In this document: piece by piece, positions 19,488 through 30,736 of the stretch
How positions within the stretch are numbered: position 1 is the first letter of the stretch
How the letters are laid out: each line of letters opens with the position of its first letter
Assembly: GCA_944386365.1 (NCBI GenBank)
Contig: CALXAT010000011.1
Span: forward strand, 1-63,782
Direction of reading: 5' to 3'
DNA: 63,782 nt
Origin: an uncultured Clostridia bacterium
GTDB taxonomy: Bacteria > Bacillota > Clostridia > TANB77 > CAG-508
Translations under genes and position numbers: made by a program
Notes under the pieces: model-generated
The model's database searches: none
Told to the model about the DNA's origin: nothing
Seen by the model: only the letters and a program-made list of their open reading frames with translations

Positions 19488-20060
19488 CTATTGTTTAGTA
19501 GAACATGATGCAAGTTTATCTTTTTCAATTTTCTTTTGATATCTATCTTCCTCAGAAAAAATACATCCACAATATTTTTGCATATATAATCCTAATTCTC
19601 TAGCTTTTGCTTGCCCCTCTCTAAATCCTACTCTAAAATCTCGATATAAAAATTCTACATCATATTTCTTTGCCATTTGTTCTGCAACCTCTATTAAAGC
19701 TTCATGATTTTGATAAGGACTTACTAATAATGTAGTAGAAAAATGTGTATATCCATTCTCTTTAGCATATTTTGCTGTTTGCTCTAATCTAACAGGATAA
19801 CAATAATTTTTACATCGATTTTGCAAATCTCCAATTACATGTTTACAGAATTCTTGTAAACCATAGTTTTCTTCAAATATAGCATCTACATGAATACTTT
19901 TTGTATATTCTTTTAAGCAATCCCTTCTTGCCTTATATTCCATATAGGGATGTATATTAGGATTAAACCAATATACCGTTGGTTCAATTCCTTCCTTTCT
20001 TAAACTGTCTATACAATATACACTACATGGTGCACAACAAGTATGTAATAATAGTTTCAT
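19488..20060 (-). CDS. queH: Epoxyqueuosine reductase QueH
   Basis: A protein of 190 residues of the former DUF208 family. It has the N-terminal LLLHTCCAPC Cys cluster and the C-terminal KYCGCIFSEEDRYQKK segment. QueH reduces epoxyqueuosine to queuosine in tRNAs with GUN anticodons, the last step of Q synthesis, using cysteine-bound iron. The His tRNA at the window edge is a typical Q target. It lies downstream of ruvB and several small genes on the same strand. No other queuosine genes are in the window. Confidence 0.93.
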   Translation of the reverse strand: MKLLLHTCCAPCSVYCIDSLRKEGIEPTVYWFNPNIHPYMEYKARRDCLKEYTKSIHVDAIFEENYGLQEFCKHVIGDLQNRCKNYCYPVRLEQTAKYAKENGYTHFSTTLLVSPYQNHEALIEVAEQMAKKYDVEFLYRDFRVGFREGQAKARELGLYMQKYCGCIFSEEDRYQKKIEKDKLASCSTKQ

Positions 20061-20110
20061 TTTTACTTCCTTTCTTTCGATCTATTCTTACTTTCTAATA
20101 TTTCAAAAAC

Positions 20111-20626
20111 TTATAATTCTAAATCTGTTTCTTCTTTTTCTTGTATTTCTTTTTTTACTTGTGTATCTTCTTTTTCTTTTTGGTAATTCCATTTATATTC
20201 TGTTTCAATCTCATCTTCACTTACTTTTTGAAATCCTTGTTTTAAGAAAAATGTATTATCTTTTTCATAACACTCTAATGAAATACTTCTTTTACATCTT
20301 TTTGCCATTTCTTTAATTCTTTCCATAAAATACTTTCCAAGACCTTGCCTTCTATGCATAGAATCAATTGCAATCTGTCCTATGTGCCAATTATCAGATG
20401 TTTCTTGAATTGTCACATATCCTACCACTCCATCAGAATTTTCTATAACCAAAATTTTTTCGTCTAGTGATTCTCCTCTTAATACCTCTCTCATCATCAT
20501 CATTTGTTCTTGTCTTCCTGGCTTATAAAATTCTTTGATTCCTACACATCCAAAATCAGTTTCGTCAAATATTTTCATAATTGTTTCAAAATCTTCTGCT
20601 TTCATTTTTCGTATGGTTTCATTCAT
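20111..20626 (-). CDS. GNAT-family N-acetyltransferase
   Basis: A protein of 171 residues with the acetyl-CoA loop HRRQGLGKYFMERI (near residue 95) that defines GNAT enzymes, preceded by the IGQIAIDS beta strand. The C-terminus is an appended, highly charged Lys/Glu tail of about 25 residues. Small-molecule or protein N-acetylation is expected, but the substrate cannot be predicted. The best ribosome site, AAAGGAA, is about 13-15 bases before the ATG, longer than usual, so expression may be modest. Confidence 0.85.
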   Translation of the reverse strand: MNETIRKMKAEDFETIMKIFDETDFGCVGIKEFYKPGRQEQMMMMREVLRGESLDEKILVIENSDGVVGYVTIQETSDNWHIGQIAIDSMHRRQGLGKYFMERIKEMAKRCKRSISLECYEKDNTFFLKQGFQKVSEDEIETEYKWNYQKEKEDTQVKKEIQEKEETDLEL

Positions 20627-20647
20627 ATTCGTTTTTTCTTTTTCCTT

Positions 20648-21103
20648 TCACTTTTTATTGAAAATATTTTTTATGAATTTTTGTATCTTTTGAAAAATAT
20701 TTTCTTTATATTCTACCATAGCTGTTTCCGTATTAACATTCTCTATTTTTATTTCATGATGATTTCTTTTATTATGAAATAAATCATTAGGATTGTATTG
20801 TTCTCTTAAATTTTCTTGGTTTACTTGTTCATCATATCTTTCTTTTGCTTTAATTTTCCTTTTTTGTTCTTCTGTTGCCCAATAATCTCTAAAAAACATG
20901 GCTAATATAAGTTGGGTTTCATACAACATCTCCTGGTTTTGAAAATTATCAAAATCTATATAATATTCATATTCTTTATCCATCTCAGCATGTATTTTTT
21001 CAAGGATTTCTTTTGGGATTTTATTAAAATCTTCTTCTGGAACATGTTTTACAATTTCATAAACTTCTTTATAAACTTTCGGCATTATCTTTTGATTAAC
21101 CAT
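20648..21103 (-). CDS. Hypothetical 151-residue charged helical protein
   Basis: Not recognised. It is soluble, mostly helical and rich in Lys, Glu, Asn and Tyr, with no membrane segment. The first 60 residues contain VPEEDFNKIPKEIL, and the C-terminus ends in a basic amphipathic stretch (IQKFIKNIFNKK) that could touch membrane or nucleic acid. AAGGGGAAA precedes the ATG. It ends 21 bases before the GNAT gene and starts one base after the preceding gene, so it belongs to the ruvB-to-queH run. Confidence 0.65.
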   Translation of the reverse strand: MVNQKIMPKVYKEVYEIVKHVPEEDFNKIPKEILEKIHAEMDKEYEYYIDFDNFQNQEMLYETQLILAMFFRDYWATEEQKRKIKAKERYDEQVNQENLREQYNPNDLFHNKRNHHEIKIENVNTETAMVEYKENIFQKIQKFIKNIFNKK

Positions 21104-21104
21104 T

Positions 21105-21647
21105 CTATTTTCCCCTTCCTTTTTCCATTTTTTCGATAAGTGCCTTAAAATATTCTCCTAATTCATTTTTTCCCTTAGTATCTTTTTGTGCTTCATATGT
21201 TCGTTTTCCAATATCGGTTGTAGAAATACTTTTTTCTTTTCTTGCACATTCTGCATCATAGGCAAAATCTACGCTTCTTCGAAATCTTTCTGTTTGTCTT
21301 TCATCTAAAGTAATGCCATAATATACATCTCTTTTAACTGGTGTACACTCATGAACGATTCCTTCTTTATCCTTACACCAGGCATGATACACCCACATAC
21401 CATGATCATTATTAAGTGCAAATCCTGTACATATTTTTATCCCTTCATCTTTATGTTTTAGATAAAAATTTAAAGAATTCTCTTCACAAAGCATAGGTGC
21501 TCCTTCTTCAATAACAGCATTGTTGCCATCATATACTTCTCCGTTATCTAACCATTCTTCTACATATTCTTCAGGGTGTGTAATATGAACCACCTTTCCG
21601 CCTATACTTAATATTTTTTCTTGTAATTGTTTTCTTTTATCTTCCAT
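21105..21647 (-). CDS. Hypothetical 180-residue protein
   Basis: Not recognised. A soluble protein with motifs MWVYHAWCKDKEGIVHECTP and an N-terminal segment on a predicted alpha/beta fold. The His-Ala-Trp-Cys arrangement and the later His-Glu-Cys could be a catalytic or metal site, but I cannot assign it. The start at 21647 is chosen because AAAGGAG lies eight bases upstream; the longer frame runs through that site. It lies directly between ruvB and the 151-residue gene. Confidence 0.65.
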   Translation of the reverse strand: MEDKRKQLQEKILSIGGKVVHITHPEEYVEEWLDNGEVYDGNNAVIEEGAPMLCEENSLNFYLKHKDEGIKICTGFALNNDHGMWVYHAWCKDKEGIVHECTPVKRDVYYGITLDERQTERFRRSVDFAYDAECARKEKSISTTDIGKRTYEAQKDTKGKNELGEYFKALIEKMEKGRGK

Positions 21648-21699
21648 AGCTACTCCTTTAATTTTTCTTTTGCTCATCTTTTTTACTTAAAAGTATCCT

Positions 21700-22704
21700 T
21701 TATGATTTTTCTGGATATCCTAAATGTTTATATGCTGGTGGTAAAACCACTCTTCCTCTTAATGTTCTTGCAATAAATCCAATTTGGATCAAATATGGTT
21801 CATAGACATCTTCAATGGTATCTACTTCTTCTCCTACTGTTGCTGCTAATGCTTCTATTCCTACTGGTCTTCCTGAATACTGAACAATCATGGTATCCAA
21901 GATTTTTCTATCAATTTCATCTAATCCTAATTCATCTATTTCTAATTTATTTAAAGCATGTTTTGTTATTTTTAATGTGATATCTCCATCCCCTAATACT
22001 GCCGCATAATCTCTTACTCTTTTTAATAAACGATTGGCTATTCTAGGCGTTCCTCTTGACCTTCTTGCAATCTCTACTGCTGCATCTTCTTCTATTTTTA
22101 CATTCAAAATACCAGCAGATCTTTTTACAATTTTCGTCAAATCTTCTACAGAATATAATTCTAATCTATGTACAATTCCAAATCTATCTCTTAGTGGTGT
22201 GGTCAAAGAACCTGCTTTTGTCGTTGCTCCAATTAATGTAAACTTTGGTAAATCTAATCTGATAGATCTTGCACTTGGTCCTTTTCCAATAATAATATCT
22301 AATGTATAATCTTCTAAAGCAGGATATAAAATTTCTTCCACACTTTTACTAAGTCTATGAATTTCATCTATAAATAACACATCAAATTCAGATAAATTTG
22401 TTAATAATGCTGCCAAATCTCCTGGCTTTTCAATTGCTGGTCCAGAAGTAATTTTGATATTCGAATTCATTTCATTAGATATAATATTGGATAAAGTTGT
22501 TTTTCCTAAACCTGGAGGTCCATATAAAAGCACATGGTCTAATGGTTCCCCTCTTTTTTTAGCTGCTTCTATATAAATTTTCATATTTTCTTTTATTTTA
22601 TCTTGTCCTATATATTCATCTAATGTTTTTGGTCTTAGTGAATTTTCTAAACGTTCTTCTCCACTATTTTCTAATTCAGGATTAATAATTCTGTCTTCCT
22701 CCAT
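21700..22704 (-). CDS. ruvB: Holliday junction branch migration ATPase RuvB
   Basis: A protein of 334 residues of normal length. It has [12 protein letters not shown] near the start, Walker [10 protein letters not shown], Walker [10 protein letters not shown], sensor 1 IGATTKAG and a C-terminal winged helix ([16 protein letters not shown]). RuvB is the hexameric motor that with RuvA moves Holliday junctions. ruvA is not next to it. It is the first gene of a run that ends with queH and the zincin-like gene. Two close AAGGAAGG elements precede the ATG. Confidence 0.97.
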   Translation of the reverse strand: MEEDRIINPELENSGEERLENSLRPKTLDEYIGQDKIKENMKIYIEAAKKRGEPLDHVLLYGPPGLGKTTLSNIISNEMNSNIKITSGPAIEKPGDLAALLTNLSEFDVLFIDEIHRLSKSVEEILYPALEDYTLDIIIGKGPSARSIRLDLPKFTLIGATTKAGSLTTPLRDRFGIVHRLELYSVEDLTKIVKRSAGILNVKIEEDAAVEIARRSRGTPRIANRLLKRVRDYAAVLGDGDITLKITKHALNKLEIDELGLDEIDRKILDTMIVQYSGRPVGIEALAATVGEEVDTIEDVYEPYLIQIGFIARTLRGRVVLPPAYKHLGYPEKS

Positions 22705-22741
22705 TTATTTTTTCCTTCCTTCTTTTTTATACTTAAAATCT

Positions 22742-22795
22742 CATAGGTCTGTCCCTTTTGTTTCATTTTGAAACGATTTGACACGTCCCTAACGT
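22742..22795 (-). repeat. 54-bp intergenic repeat, copy A
   Basis: It matches 50477-50530 at 51 of 54 positions. On the minus strand it begins around the stop codon of the upstream gene (the TAG of the LTA-synthase-like gene lies inside it), continues with GGGACGTGTCAAA, an AT-rich inverted core (TTTCAAAATGAAA), and AAGGGACAG. It may form a weak hairpin and end transcripts. Confidence 0.8.
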
Positions 22796-24768
22796 AGCAA
22801 ATTGTTAATACTAATTGAAATGGATATATCTAATTCCCTTCTCATATTTTTATAATAATCCTCTAATAATTCTCTTTCATCTTGTGAAATTTCTTCCAGG
22901 TTTATTTCTGTTCCATCTTTTATTTGATACCATTTTTCATCATAATAATATCGGCTAGTAACAATTCTTTCATTATTTAAACATATAAAATCTTTTCTAC
23001 CAAATATATTGGTTCCTAGGCTGACACCTGCATCTCCATTTATTAAATAGGCAAATGTAGGTTTTATATCTAATTTACTAACTGGTTTTTCTATGTTTAT
23101 ATTTTTTATTCCTGGTATCTTCATTCCACAAGCGACTCTTATATAATTTAATTTAATATCTGTATCTGTTAAATCTGGATTTTTTTCTTGTAAAAAATCT
23201 AACATTTCTTCATTATACATATCAATACCATTATGATCACCAAATAAAAGAATAACTGTATCATCATATAAATTAGCTTCTTTTAATTCATCTATAAATA
23301 CACCAAAAGCATAATCAGCATAATTCACAGCTTCTAAGTAGTTACCAAAAAACGTATTTTTATATTTTCCTACATCAATACTTACTTTACTTCTATCTTG
23401 CAACCCTTCTAAGCTAAATGATGTATGTGAAGATGCTGAAACAATATAGGAAACAAATGGCATATTATAATTTTTTAATTTTTCTACCGCTTGTGTATAC
23501 AATAATTCATCTGATAAGTATCCCATGATATTTTCTGAAGTATCTGCAAAAGAATCTTTTAATTCGATATTTTCTACATCAAACCTTTTATATACATTTT
23601 CTCTATTCCAGAAAAATCCATAGTTTCCATGCATATAAGAAGTTGTATATCCTTCATTTTTAAACATTGTAAATATATCATCATATGTATCTGTATAATA
23701 TCGACTATAGGACATACCATTTTCCATAGGATATAGAGATGTTACTGTAGAAAATTCTGAATCCGCGGTTGAAGAATAACTCTGCATAAACATATTTGAT
23801 ATATTTATATTCTCATTTATAAACTTATTTAAATTTGGCGTAATTTCTTTTCCATTAATTTCTGTGTTAATGACAAAATTCTGAATAGATTCTAATTGCA
23901 ATATGATAACATTTTTTCCTTTTGCAAATCCTTGTAAATCATAATTTGTTTTTCCATATTTTTCATCATAATTTTCTTTTAAGTCTTCATATTCAGCTAA
24001 AAGTTCCTCTTTTGTTGTATATTTAGCTTGCTTTTTGATATTAATTGCACTTTCTATGTCGGATATGTGATATCCATAAATTGTACTCTTTTTTACTTGC
24101 ATATCTTTATTAAATGGATCTTCCTTTGTTTTATCAATAAAATCTACATCTATTTTTAAAAATAACACAATGGCAATTATTCCTACTGTTACTTTTGCTA
24201 CTTTCTTTTTCCAATTTATTTTTGCTTTTTTTTGAATCTTTAAAAATTTAGTACATAATAATACAATGATTAATAATATATCTATAAAGTATATCATTTC
24301 TTTTGCTTGTATTAGCATTGGTAATGTATCCATAATTTCTTCTCCATATTGGAGATTCATAATTTGAGCAATTGACAATACAGAACTTGAATATGTATGA
24401 TATACATTATCTGCAAATAATAAAACACTTAGTAATATATCTACAATAATTGTAATTATCGTTCTTCCTCTGTTGGGTAATGCACATATCATGCAAATAA
24501 CTGTTGCTAAAAATGCAATTGTACCTAAGACGGTATCTTTATCCATAGCTTCTCTAATAGAAATTGTATTTTGATAAAAAAAGATGGTTTTTAAAAATAA
24601 TAAAACGCCTATTATGATTGGAAATCCTATAGAGTTAAAAAATTTATTTGCCATATCTTTTATTTTTTCTTTCGTTATTGTCTTTTTATCTACAATTGCT
24701 TTGCTGCTTTCACTTTCTTCTTTAATATCTTTTTTCTTATTATTTTTTATTATATTTTCCTTCTTCAA
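22789..24768 (-). CDS. LTA-synthase-family phosphoglycerol transferase
   Basis: A protein of 659 residues starting at TTG with an AAGGAAGAG site. A charged cytoplasmic N-terminus of about 45 residues is followed by about five membrane helices (to about 205) and then an extracellular sulfatase-like domain. Metal and nucleophile positions are visible: Glu293 in LQLES and Thr334 in SSTADSEF, plus LLFGDHNG. The family transfers glycerol phosphate from phosphatidylglycerol to a growing teichoic acid or other glycan. It may work with the PssE/PssD pair directly upstream. The exact polymer is unknown. Confidence 0.88.
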   Translation of the reverse strand: MKKENIIKNNKKKDIKEESESSKAIVDKKTITKEKIKDMANKFFNSIGFPIIIGVLLFLKTIFFYQNTISIREAMDKDTVLGTIAFLATVICMICALPNRGRTIITIIVDILLSVLLFADNVYHTYSSSVLSIAQIMNLQYGEEIMDTLPMLIQAKEMIYFIDILLIIVLLCTKFLKIQKKAKINWKKKVAKVTVGIIAIVLFLKIDVDFIDKTKEDPFNKDMQVKKSTIYGYHISDIESAINIKKQAKYTTKEELLAEYEDLKENYDEKYGKTNYDLQGFAKGKNVIILQLESIQNFVINTEINGKEITPNLNKFINENINISNMFMQSYSSTADSEFSTVTSLYPMENGMSYSRYYTDTYDDIFTMFKNEGYTTSYMHGNYGFFWNRENVYKRFDVENIELKDSFADTSENIMGYLSDELLYTQAVEKLKNYNMPFVSYIVSASSHTSFSLEGLQDRSKVSIDVGKYKNTFFGNYLEAVNYADYAFGVFIDELKEANLYDDTVILLFGDHNGIDMYNEEMLDFLQEKNPDLTDTDIKLNYIRVACGMKIPGIKNINIEKPVSKLDIKPTFAYLINGDAGVSLGTNIFGRKDFICLNNERIVTSRYYYDEKWYQIKDGTEINLEEISQDERELLEDYYKNMRRELDISISISINNLLR

Positions 24769-24788
24769 TTTTTTCTCTTCCTTGTCTT

Positions 24789-25277
24789 TTATTTTATATT
24801 CTCAATAAAATTTTCTATGATTTCTAACATTTTATGATTATTTTCCACATATGGTTTTGGTTCAAAATTCTGTATCTTTTTTATTGCCTCTTCTAGTTCT
24901 TTTACAGACTGTATTCCAATTATATTTCCACTTTTATTAAATTTTTCCACAATTTCTGTTTGATGATTATTTACATGTTCACCATATTCGTGTAATCTCG
25001 GTACAGCAATTACCTTTTTTCCTTTTTCAAGTGAAGTAATAATTGATCCTACGCCTCCATGTGTAATAATATAACTGGCTTCTTGTTCCAATTTATCCAA
25101 TTCTTCTCTTGATGTAAAATTAATTATTGTCATACTTTCATTTTTAGGTTGATATTTGGTATAACCTGCTTGTACAATAACTTTTTCATTTATAATCCCT
25201 TTATTTATTAATATATCTATTTCTTCTAATAACCTATGAAAGCTATTATTTTGTGTTCCTAACATAACTAAAATCAT
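24789..25277 (-). CDS. PssE/Alg13-like glycosyltransferase subunit
   Basis: A protein of 162 residues with MILVMLGTQ at its start and the GT-B C-terminal donor-binding motif ITHGGVGSIITSLEKGKKVIAVPR. It is the catalytic half of a split GT28-like enzyme, like Alg13 or PssE. The start ATG overlaps the stop of the PssD-like gene (TAATG), and the ribosome site GGAGGT lies in the end of that gene, so the pair is translationally coupled. Together they probably add the second sugar to a lipid-linked intermediate of a surface polysaccharide. A longer in-frame extension exists but overlaps the partner and is not family-like. Confidence 0.87.
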   Translation of the reverse strand: MILVMLGTQNNSFHRLLEEIDILINKGIINEKVIVQAGYTKYQPKNESMTIINFTSREELDKLEQEASYIITHGGVGSIITSLEKGKKVIAVPRLHEYGEHVNNHQTEIVEKFNKSGNIIGIQSVKELEEAIKKIQNFEPKPYVENNHKMLEIIENFIENIK

Positions 25278-25750
25278 TAATAAATCGAACCTCCATAAAC
25301 CGCTTTGGGATATATTTTTAACATTTCTTCCCATTGCACAATAAATAAATCTGCAATTGGATATAATAATCTTCCTGTTGCTGTTTTCTTATTGGTATTC
25401 GCAAAAGTCTCTATATAAATAATCTTACTTCCAAATATCTTTCCTAATATACACATAGGACCTGCTGTATGTGTTCCAGTTGTTATAATCACTTTTGGTT
25501 TTAATTTAAAATAGAAATATATTGTTTTCATACATAAATATAAATATTTAAATATGTATGTAAACAATTTTGCTCTTGTTCCATATGGTAAAAAATATAG
25601 TCTATCTCCGTATTTTTCTTTTAAATTTTCATTTGCTTTATCTTTTTCTGTTATGATATGATAATCATATTTTTCAAATAAAGGAGAAAGCTGTAATAAT
25701 TCATTTAAATGTCCTCCTGTACTTGATATAAATAATACTTTTTTCTTCAT
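25277..25750 (-). CDS. PssD/Alg14-like membrane-anchoring glycosyltransferase subunit
   Basis: A protein of 157 residues with the Alg14-like opening VLFISSTGGHLNELLQL and the THTAGPMCILGKIFG segment. This half binds the acceptor and recruits the Alg13-like partner encoded immediately downstream. A hydrophobic stretch near residues 67-85 could associate with the membrane. The two genes overlap by one base. An LTA-synthase-like gene follows, which makes this a small surface-glycan operon. Confidence 0.87.
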   Translation of the reverse strand: MKKKVLFISSTGGHLNELLQLSPLFEKYDYHIITEKDKANENLKEKYGDRLYFLPYGTRAKLFTYIFKYLYLCMKTIYFYFKLKPKVIITTGTHTAGPMCILGKIFGSKIIYIETFANTNKKTATGRLLYPIADLFIVQWEEMLKIYPKAVYGGSIY

Positions 25751-25860
25751 TTATTGACACCTTTTTACTCTTTATATTTCTTGTATATTATATCTTTTTT
25801 TTAGTTATCTGTCTAGTAAAATAAAGAATAAAACGAATTCTTTAGCCTATTTAGAGTACA

Positions 25861-25910
25861 AAAAAGAAAAGGGAGGTGTGCTGCTTTAGCACTACCTCTC
25901 CTTTCTTTTT
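25861..25910. terminator. Strong bidirectional terminator between pssD and dnaJ
   Basis: Long imperfect arms, AAAAAGAAAAGGGAGGTGTG on the left and the matching ACTACCTCTCCTTTCTTTTT on the right, form a stem of about 20 pairs around a short loop with T-runs on both strands. On the minus strand it ends the hrcA-dnaJ transcript. Confidence 0.85.
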
Positions 25911-26012
25911 GCTAACCCAAATGGCAGTTTGAATCTATATGATATCTCTCTATGCTATACAATATTATATTTTTTACATCTTCTGAAATAATTTCTATCA
26001 TTATTTCTCTTT

Positions 26013-27179
26013 TTATCCAAATATTCCTCTCTTTTTTATTGGTGGTTGTTCATTCATCGTTCTTGCTAATTGTACTAGCAAATCTCTTTGCTCTTTTGAA
26101 AGCCTTTTTGGTGTTTGTACATTAACTGTAAATACAAAATCACCAACTGAATTTGAATTTACAGATTTAAATCCTTTACCTCTTATAATAAATTTTGTTC
26201 CTGTTTGCGTTCCTTCTGGTATCTTATATCTCTCTTTGCTACCATCTACCATTGGTATTTCTAAATCTGCGCCTAAAGTTGCTTGTGTAATTGTTATTGG
26301 TACATCACAATACACATTGTTTCCTTTTCTTGAATAAATACTATGTTTCTTTAATCTAACAGTTATATATAAATCTCCTTTAGGCCCACCTTTTTCTCCT
26401 GGCTCTCCTTCGCCTCTTAAGACAACTGTTTGACCATCATCAATACCTGCTGGTATCTTTACTTTTATTTTTGGCTGTCTTCTTACAGTTCCTTTTCCTC
26501 TACAATTTTCACATGGTTCTTTTATCACTTCACCTGTTCCATGACAATTTGTACAAGTTCTAGTTGTTTGCATTTGTCCTAAAATTGTATTTTGTACTTG
26601 CCTAATTTGTCCTGTACCATTACATGTTGGACATTTTGTAACAGATGTTCCAGGTTTTGCACCAGTTCCGTGACATACACTACATTCTTCATTTCTTGTA
26701 ATCGTTATTTCTTTTTCTACTCCTGAAAAAGCTTGTTCAAATGTAATATCTATATGAAGGTTTAAGTCAGCACCTTTTCTTGGTCCATTTTGTTTTCTAC
26801 CGCTACTTCTGCCACCAAAACCTCCTCCAAAGAATGAAGAAAAAATATCACCTAAGTCTCCAAAATCTCCAAAACCATCAAATCCTGAAGATGTATAAGA
26901 ATAATAACCATTTCCTCCACCAAAAGGTCCTCCTGCTCCATTAAATCCTTGTGGTCCATCTGGTCCAAATTGGTCATACATTTTTCTCTTTTGTGGATCA
27001 GATAATGTTTCATATGCTTCATTAACTTCTTTAAATTTTGCTTCAGCTTCTTCCTTATTATCTGGATTAGCATCTGGATGATATTTTTTTGCTAGTTTCC
27101 TATATGCTTTTTTTAATTCATCATCTGTCGCATTTTTATTGACACCTAAAACTTCATAATAATCTCTTTTTCCTGCCAT
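26013..27179 (-). CDS. dnaJ: Chaperone DnaJ
   Basis: A protein of 388 residues. N-terminal J domain with KYHPDANP (HPD motif at about 34-36), a Gly/Phe-rich linker, four CxxCxGxG zinc repeats ([32 protein letters not shown]) and the C-terminal substrate-binding domains. It stimulates the ATPase of DnaK and delivers unfolded clients. It is the last gene of the heat-shock operon, 61 bases after dnaK, and is followed by a strong terminator. Confidence 0.98.
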   Translation of the reverse strand: MAGKRDYYEVLGVNKNATDDELKKAYRKLAKKYHPDANPDNKEEAEAKFKEVNEAYETLSDPQKRKMYDQFGPDGPQGFNGAGGPFGGGNGYYSYTSSGFDGFGDFGDLGDIFSSFFGGGFGGRSSGRKQNGPRKGADLNLHIDITFEQAFSGVEKEITITRNEECSVCHGTGAKPGTSVTKCPTCNGTGQIRQVQNTILGQMQTTRTCTNCHGTGEVIKEPCENCRGKGTVRRQPKIKVKIPAGIDDGQTVVLRGEGEPGEKGGPKGDLYITVRLKKHSIYSRKGNNVYCDVPITITQATLGADLEIPMVDGSKERYKIPEGTQTGTKFIIRGKGFKSVNSNSVGDFVFTVNVQTPKRLSKEQRDLLVQLARTMNEQPPIKKRGIFG

Positions 27180-27240
27180 TCTTTTTCCTCCTTAGAGATT
27201 AACCAAGGGATTAAGGAATATTCCCTCAATCCCTCTTTTT

Positions 27241-29139
<1,899 letters not shown>

Positions 29140-29155
29140 TTAAAATTAATAACGT

Positions 29156-29764
29156 TTATATATTTTCATTCTTTTTTAAAATTTGAATGATTTTTCGATT
29201 GTTTTTCAAACTTTCTTTGGTTACTTTTTTTATCCATTCTTCTTTTGTCATGTTCGATAATTTCCAGTTAGATAATTCTTGATAGTTCATTTCTTCTCCT
29301 AACCATTCTGGCTTTTTAAAATTATTGGCTATATCTTTGTCAGGAAATTCTATTTCTGCCGTTATTAATCCTTCCAAATAATTATCATATATATCCATTT
29401 CTACCTTTAAGTTGCTTTCAATTGGTATAACGATTCTTGTCTTTTCTATTATGTTACTTATTTTATTTTTTATCAGTTCATTAAATTTTTCTTCTGATAT
29501 ATGGCTTTCTATTTCATATGCTTGTGCTATATTTTCTTGTAAATGATATTCCATATCTCCCTTTGTTTTAACTGTATAGATATATTCTGTAGTATTTAAT
29601 TTTTTATTCTGTATTTTTCGAATTCTAATGACTGTTTTTAAATCTTTATATATAAATGCCTGTTTTATTTCTAATATATCTATTATTTTCAAATCTTCTG
29701 GAAGATAATTTACTGCATATTTTTTTTCTATTTCTTGTTTCAAATATTTCACACTCTTTTCCAT
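29156..29764 (-). CDS. CYTH-domain protein inside the heat-shock operon
   Basis: A protein of 202 residues with the CYTH opening EIEKKYAV, then an RIRK strand and alternating Lys/Glu strands (VEMDIY, LITAEIEF) that line the triphosphate tunnel. CYTH enzymes bind triphosphates (thiamine triphosphatase, class IV adenylyl cyclase, tripolyphosphatase). The substrate here is unknown. It is unusual to find this gene between grpE and dnaK; it probably shares HrcA control. The start is 41 bases upstream of dnaK's leader with only a weak AAGGT site. Confidence 0.82.
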   Translation of the reverse strand: MEKSVKYLKQEIEKKYAVNYLPEDLKIIDILEIKQAFIYKDLKTVIRIRKIQNKKLNTTEYIYTVKTKGDMEYHLQENIAQAYEIESHISEEKFNELIKNKISNIIEKTRIVIPIESNLKVEMDIYDNYLEGLITAEIEFPDKDIANNFKKPEWLGEEMNYQELSNWKLSNMTKEEWIKKVTKESLKNNRKIIQILKKNENI

Positions 29765-29777
29765 TTAACTGTGTACC

Positions 29778-29975
29778 TTACATAACATATGTAAAATACA
29801 TTGGTAAACTACAAAGTAATATAACTGAAAATATTAATACAAATTTTACAAATGTAAATTCTTTATTTGTTTTTTCACAATACAGATAATTAATAAAACC
29901 TGTTATTACTAATGCAATCATTGTAAAAATAATTCGTAATATAATGCCTGAAATAATTTTTCCCATAACTACCAT
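29778..29975 (-). CDS. Small two-helix membrane protein, heat-shock operon (copy 1)
   Basis: A protein of 65 residues with two predicted membrane helices around a short cytoplasmic loop carrying INYLYCEKTNKEF. It resembles the protein encoded just upstream (INYVYAKINHKKC in the same position), so the two are likely a duplicated pair. An AGAGGAA site lies nine bases before the ATG. I do not know the family. Its place between grpE and the CYTH gene suggests a membrane-stress role under HrcA control. Confidence 0.7.
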   Translation of the reverse strand: MVVMGKIISGIILRIIFTMIALVITGFINYLYCEKTNKEFTFVKFVLIFSVILLCSLPMYFTYVM

Positions 29976-29988
29976 AATAAATTCCTCT

Positions 29989-30183
29989 CTATACTATTAA
30001 TTCTACTTGTCCTGATACAACATTTCCTGCTTGCATTGCTAAAAATCCATAGATTACTAATACTGCAAATATAGTTAAATATGAAGAAATGTTGCATTTT
30101 TTATGATTAATTTTTGCATATACATAATTAATAATAAAGGAAAATATTAATGATAAAATTATCCAAACGACTTCTACTATCAT
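29989..30183 (-). CDS. Small two-helix membrane protein, heat-shock operon (copy 2)
   Basis: A protein of 64 residues with two predicted membrane helices and the loop INYVYAKINHKKCN, paralogous to the protein encoded 13 bases downstream. The start lies 15 bases after the grpE stop without a clear ribosome site, so translation may depend on coupling to grpE. No family recognised. Confidence 0.65.
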   Translation of the reverse strand: MIVEVVWIILSLIFSFIINYVYAKINHKKCNISSYLTIFAVLVIYGFLAMQAGNVVSGQVELIV

Positions 30184-30198
30184 TTTTATATTTATTTT

Positions 30199-30720
30199 TT
30201 AATTGGCTACCACTACCATAGAGTGTCTAATGACTTTTGTACCAATTTTATATCCTTTCCTATATTCTTGAACAATTTCTTTTTCACCTTTTGTATCATC
30301 TTGTACACTACTTACTGCTTCATGTAGCTCGGGATCAAATGTCTCTCCTACCGTTTCAATTTCTTCTACACCTTTTGCCTTTAATGTATCTTGAAATTGT
30401 TTTAATACTAATTCAATTCCTTTTTTGTATTCCTCATCCTTTGTCTCTACTTTAGCAGCATTTTCTAAGTTATCTAATATTGGAAGCATAACTGCTACTA
30501 CATCCGCCAAAATAGAATTATATAAACTTTCTCTTTCTTTTGCACTTCTCTTTTTAAAGTTTTCAAATTCTGCTAAAATTCTTTTATATCTATCATCTAG
30601 TTCATCATATTCTGATTTTGGTACAATTTCTTGCTCTTTCTTTTCTTTTTTATTCTCTACTTTTTCTTCCTTTTTTTCTGCTTCTTTTTTTAATTCTTCT
30701 TTCTTTTCTTTTTCTGCCAT
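30199..30720 (-). CDS. grpE: Nucleotide exchange factor GrpE
   Basis: A protein of 173 residues. A charged Lys/Glu N-terminus leads into the long dimerising helix (RYKRILAEFENFKKRSAKE) and the C-terminal beta domain (DPELHEAVSS, GYKIGTKVIRHSMVVV). GrpE releases ADP from DnaK. It follows hrcA by 16 bases in the standard order hrcA-grpE-dnaK-dnaJ, here interrupted after grpE by three extra genes. Confidence 0.97.
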   Translation of the reverse strand: MAEKEKKEELKKEAEKKEEKVENKKEKKEQEIVPKSEYDELDDRYKRILAEFENFKKRSAKERESLYNSILADVVAVMLPILDNLENAAKVETKDEEYKKGIELVLKQFQDTLKAKGVEEIETVGETFDPELHEAVSSVQDDTKGEKEIVQEYRKGYKIGTKVIRHSMVVVAN

Positions 30721-30736
30721 TATTTAACCTACCTTT

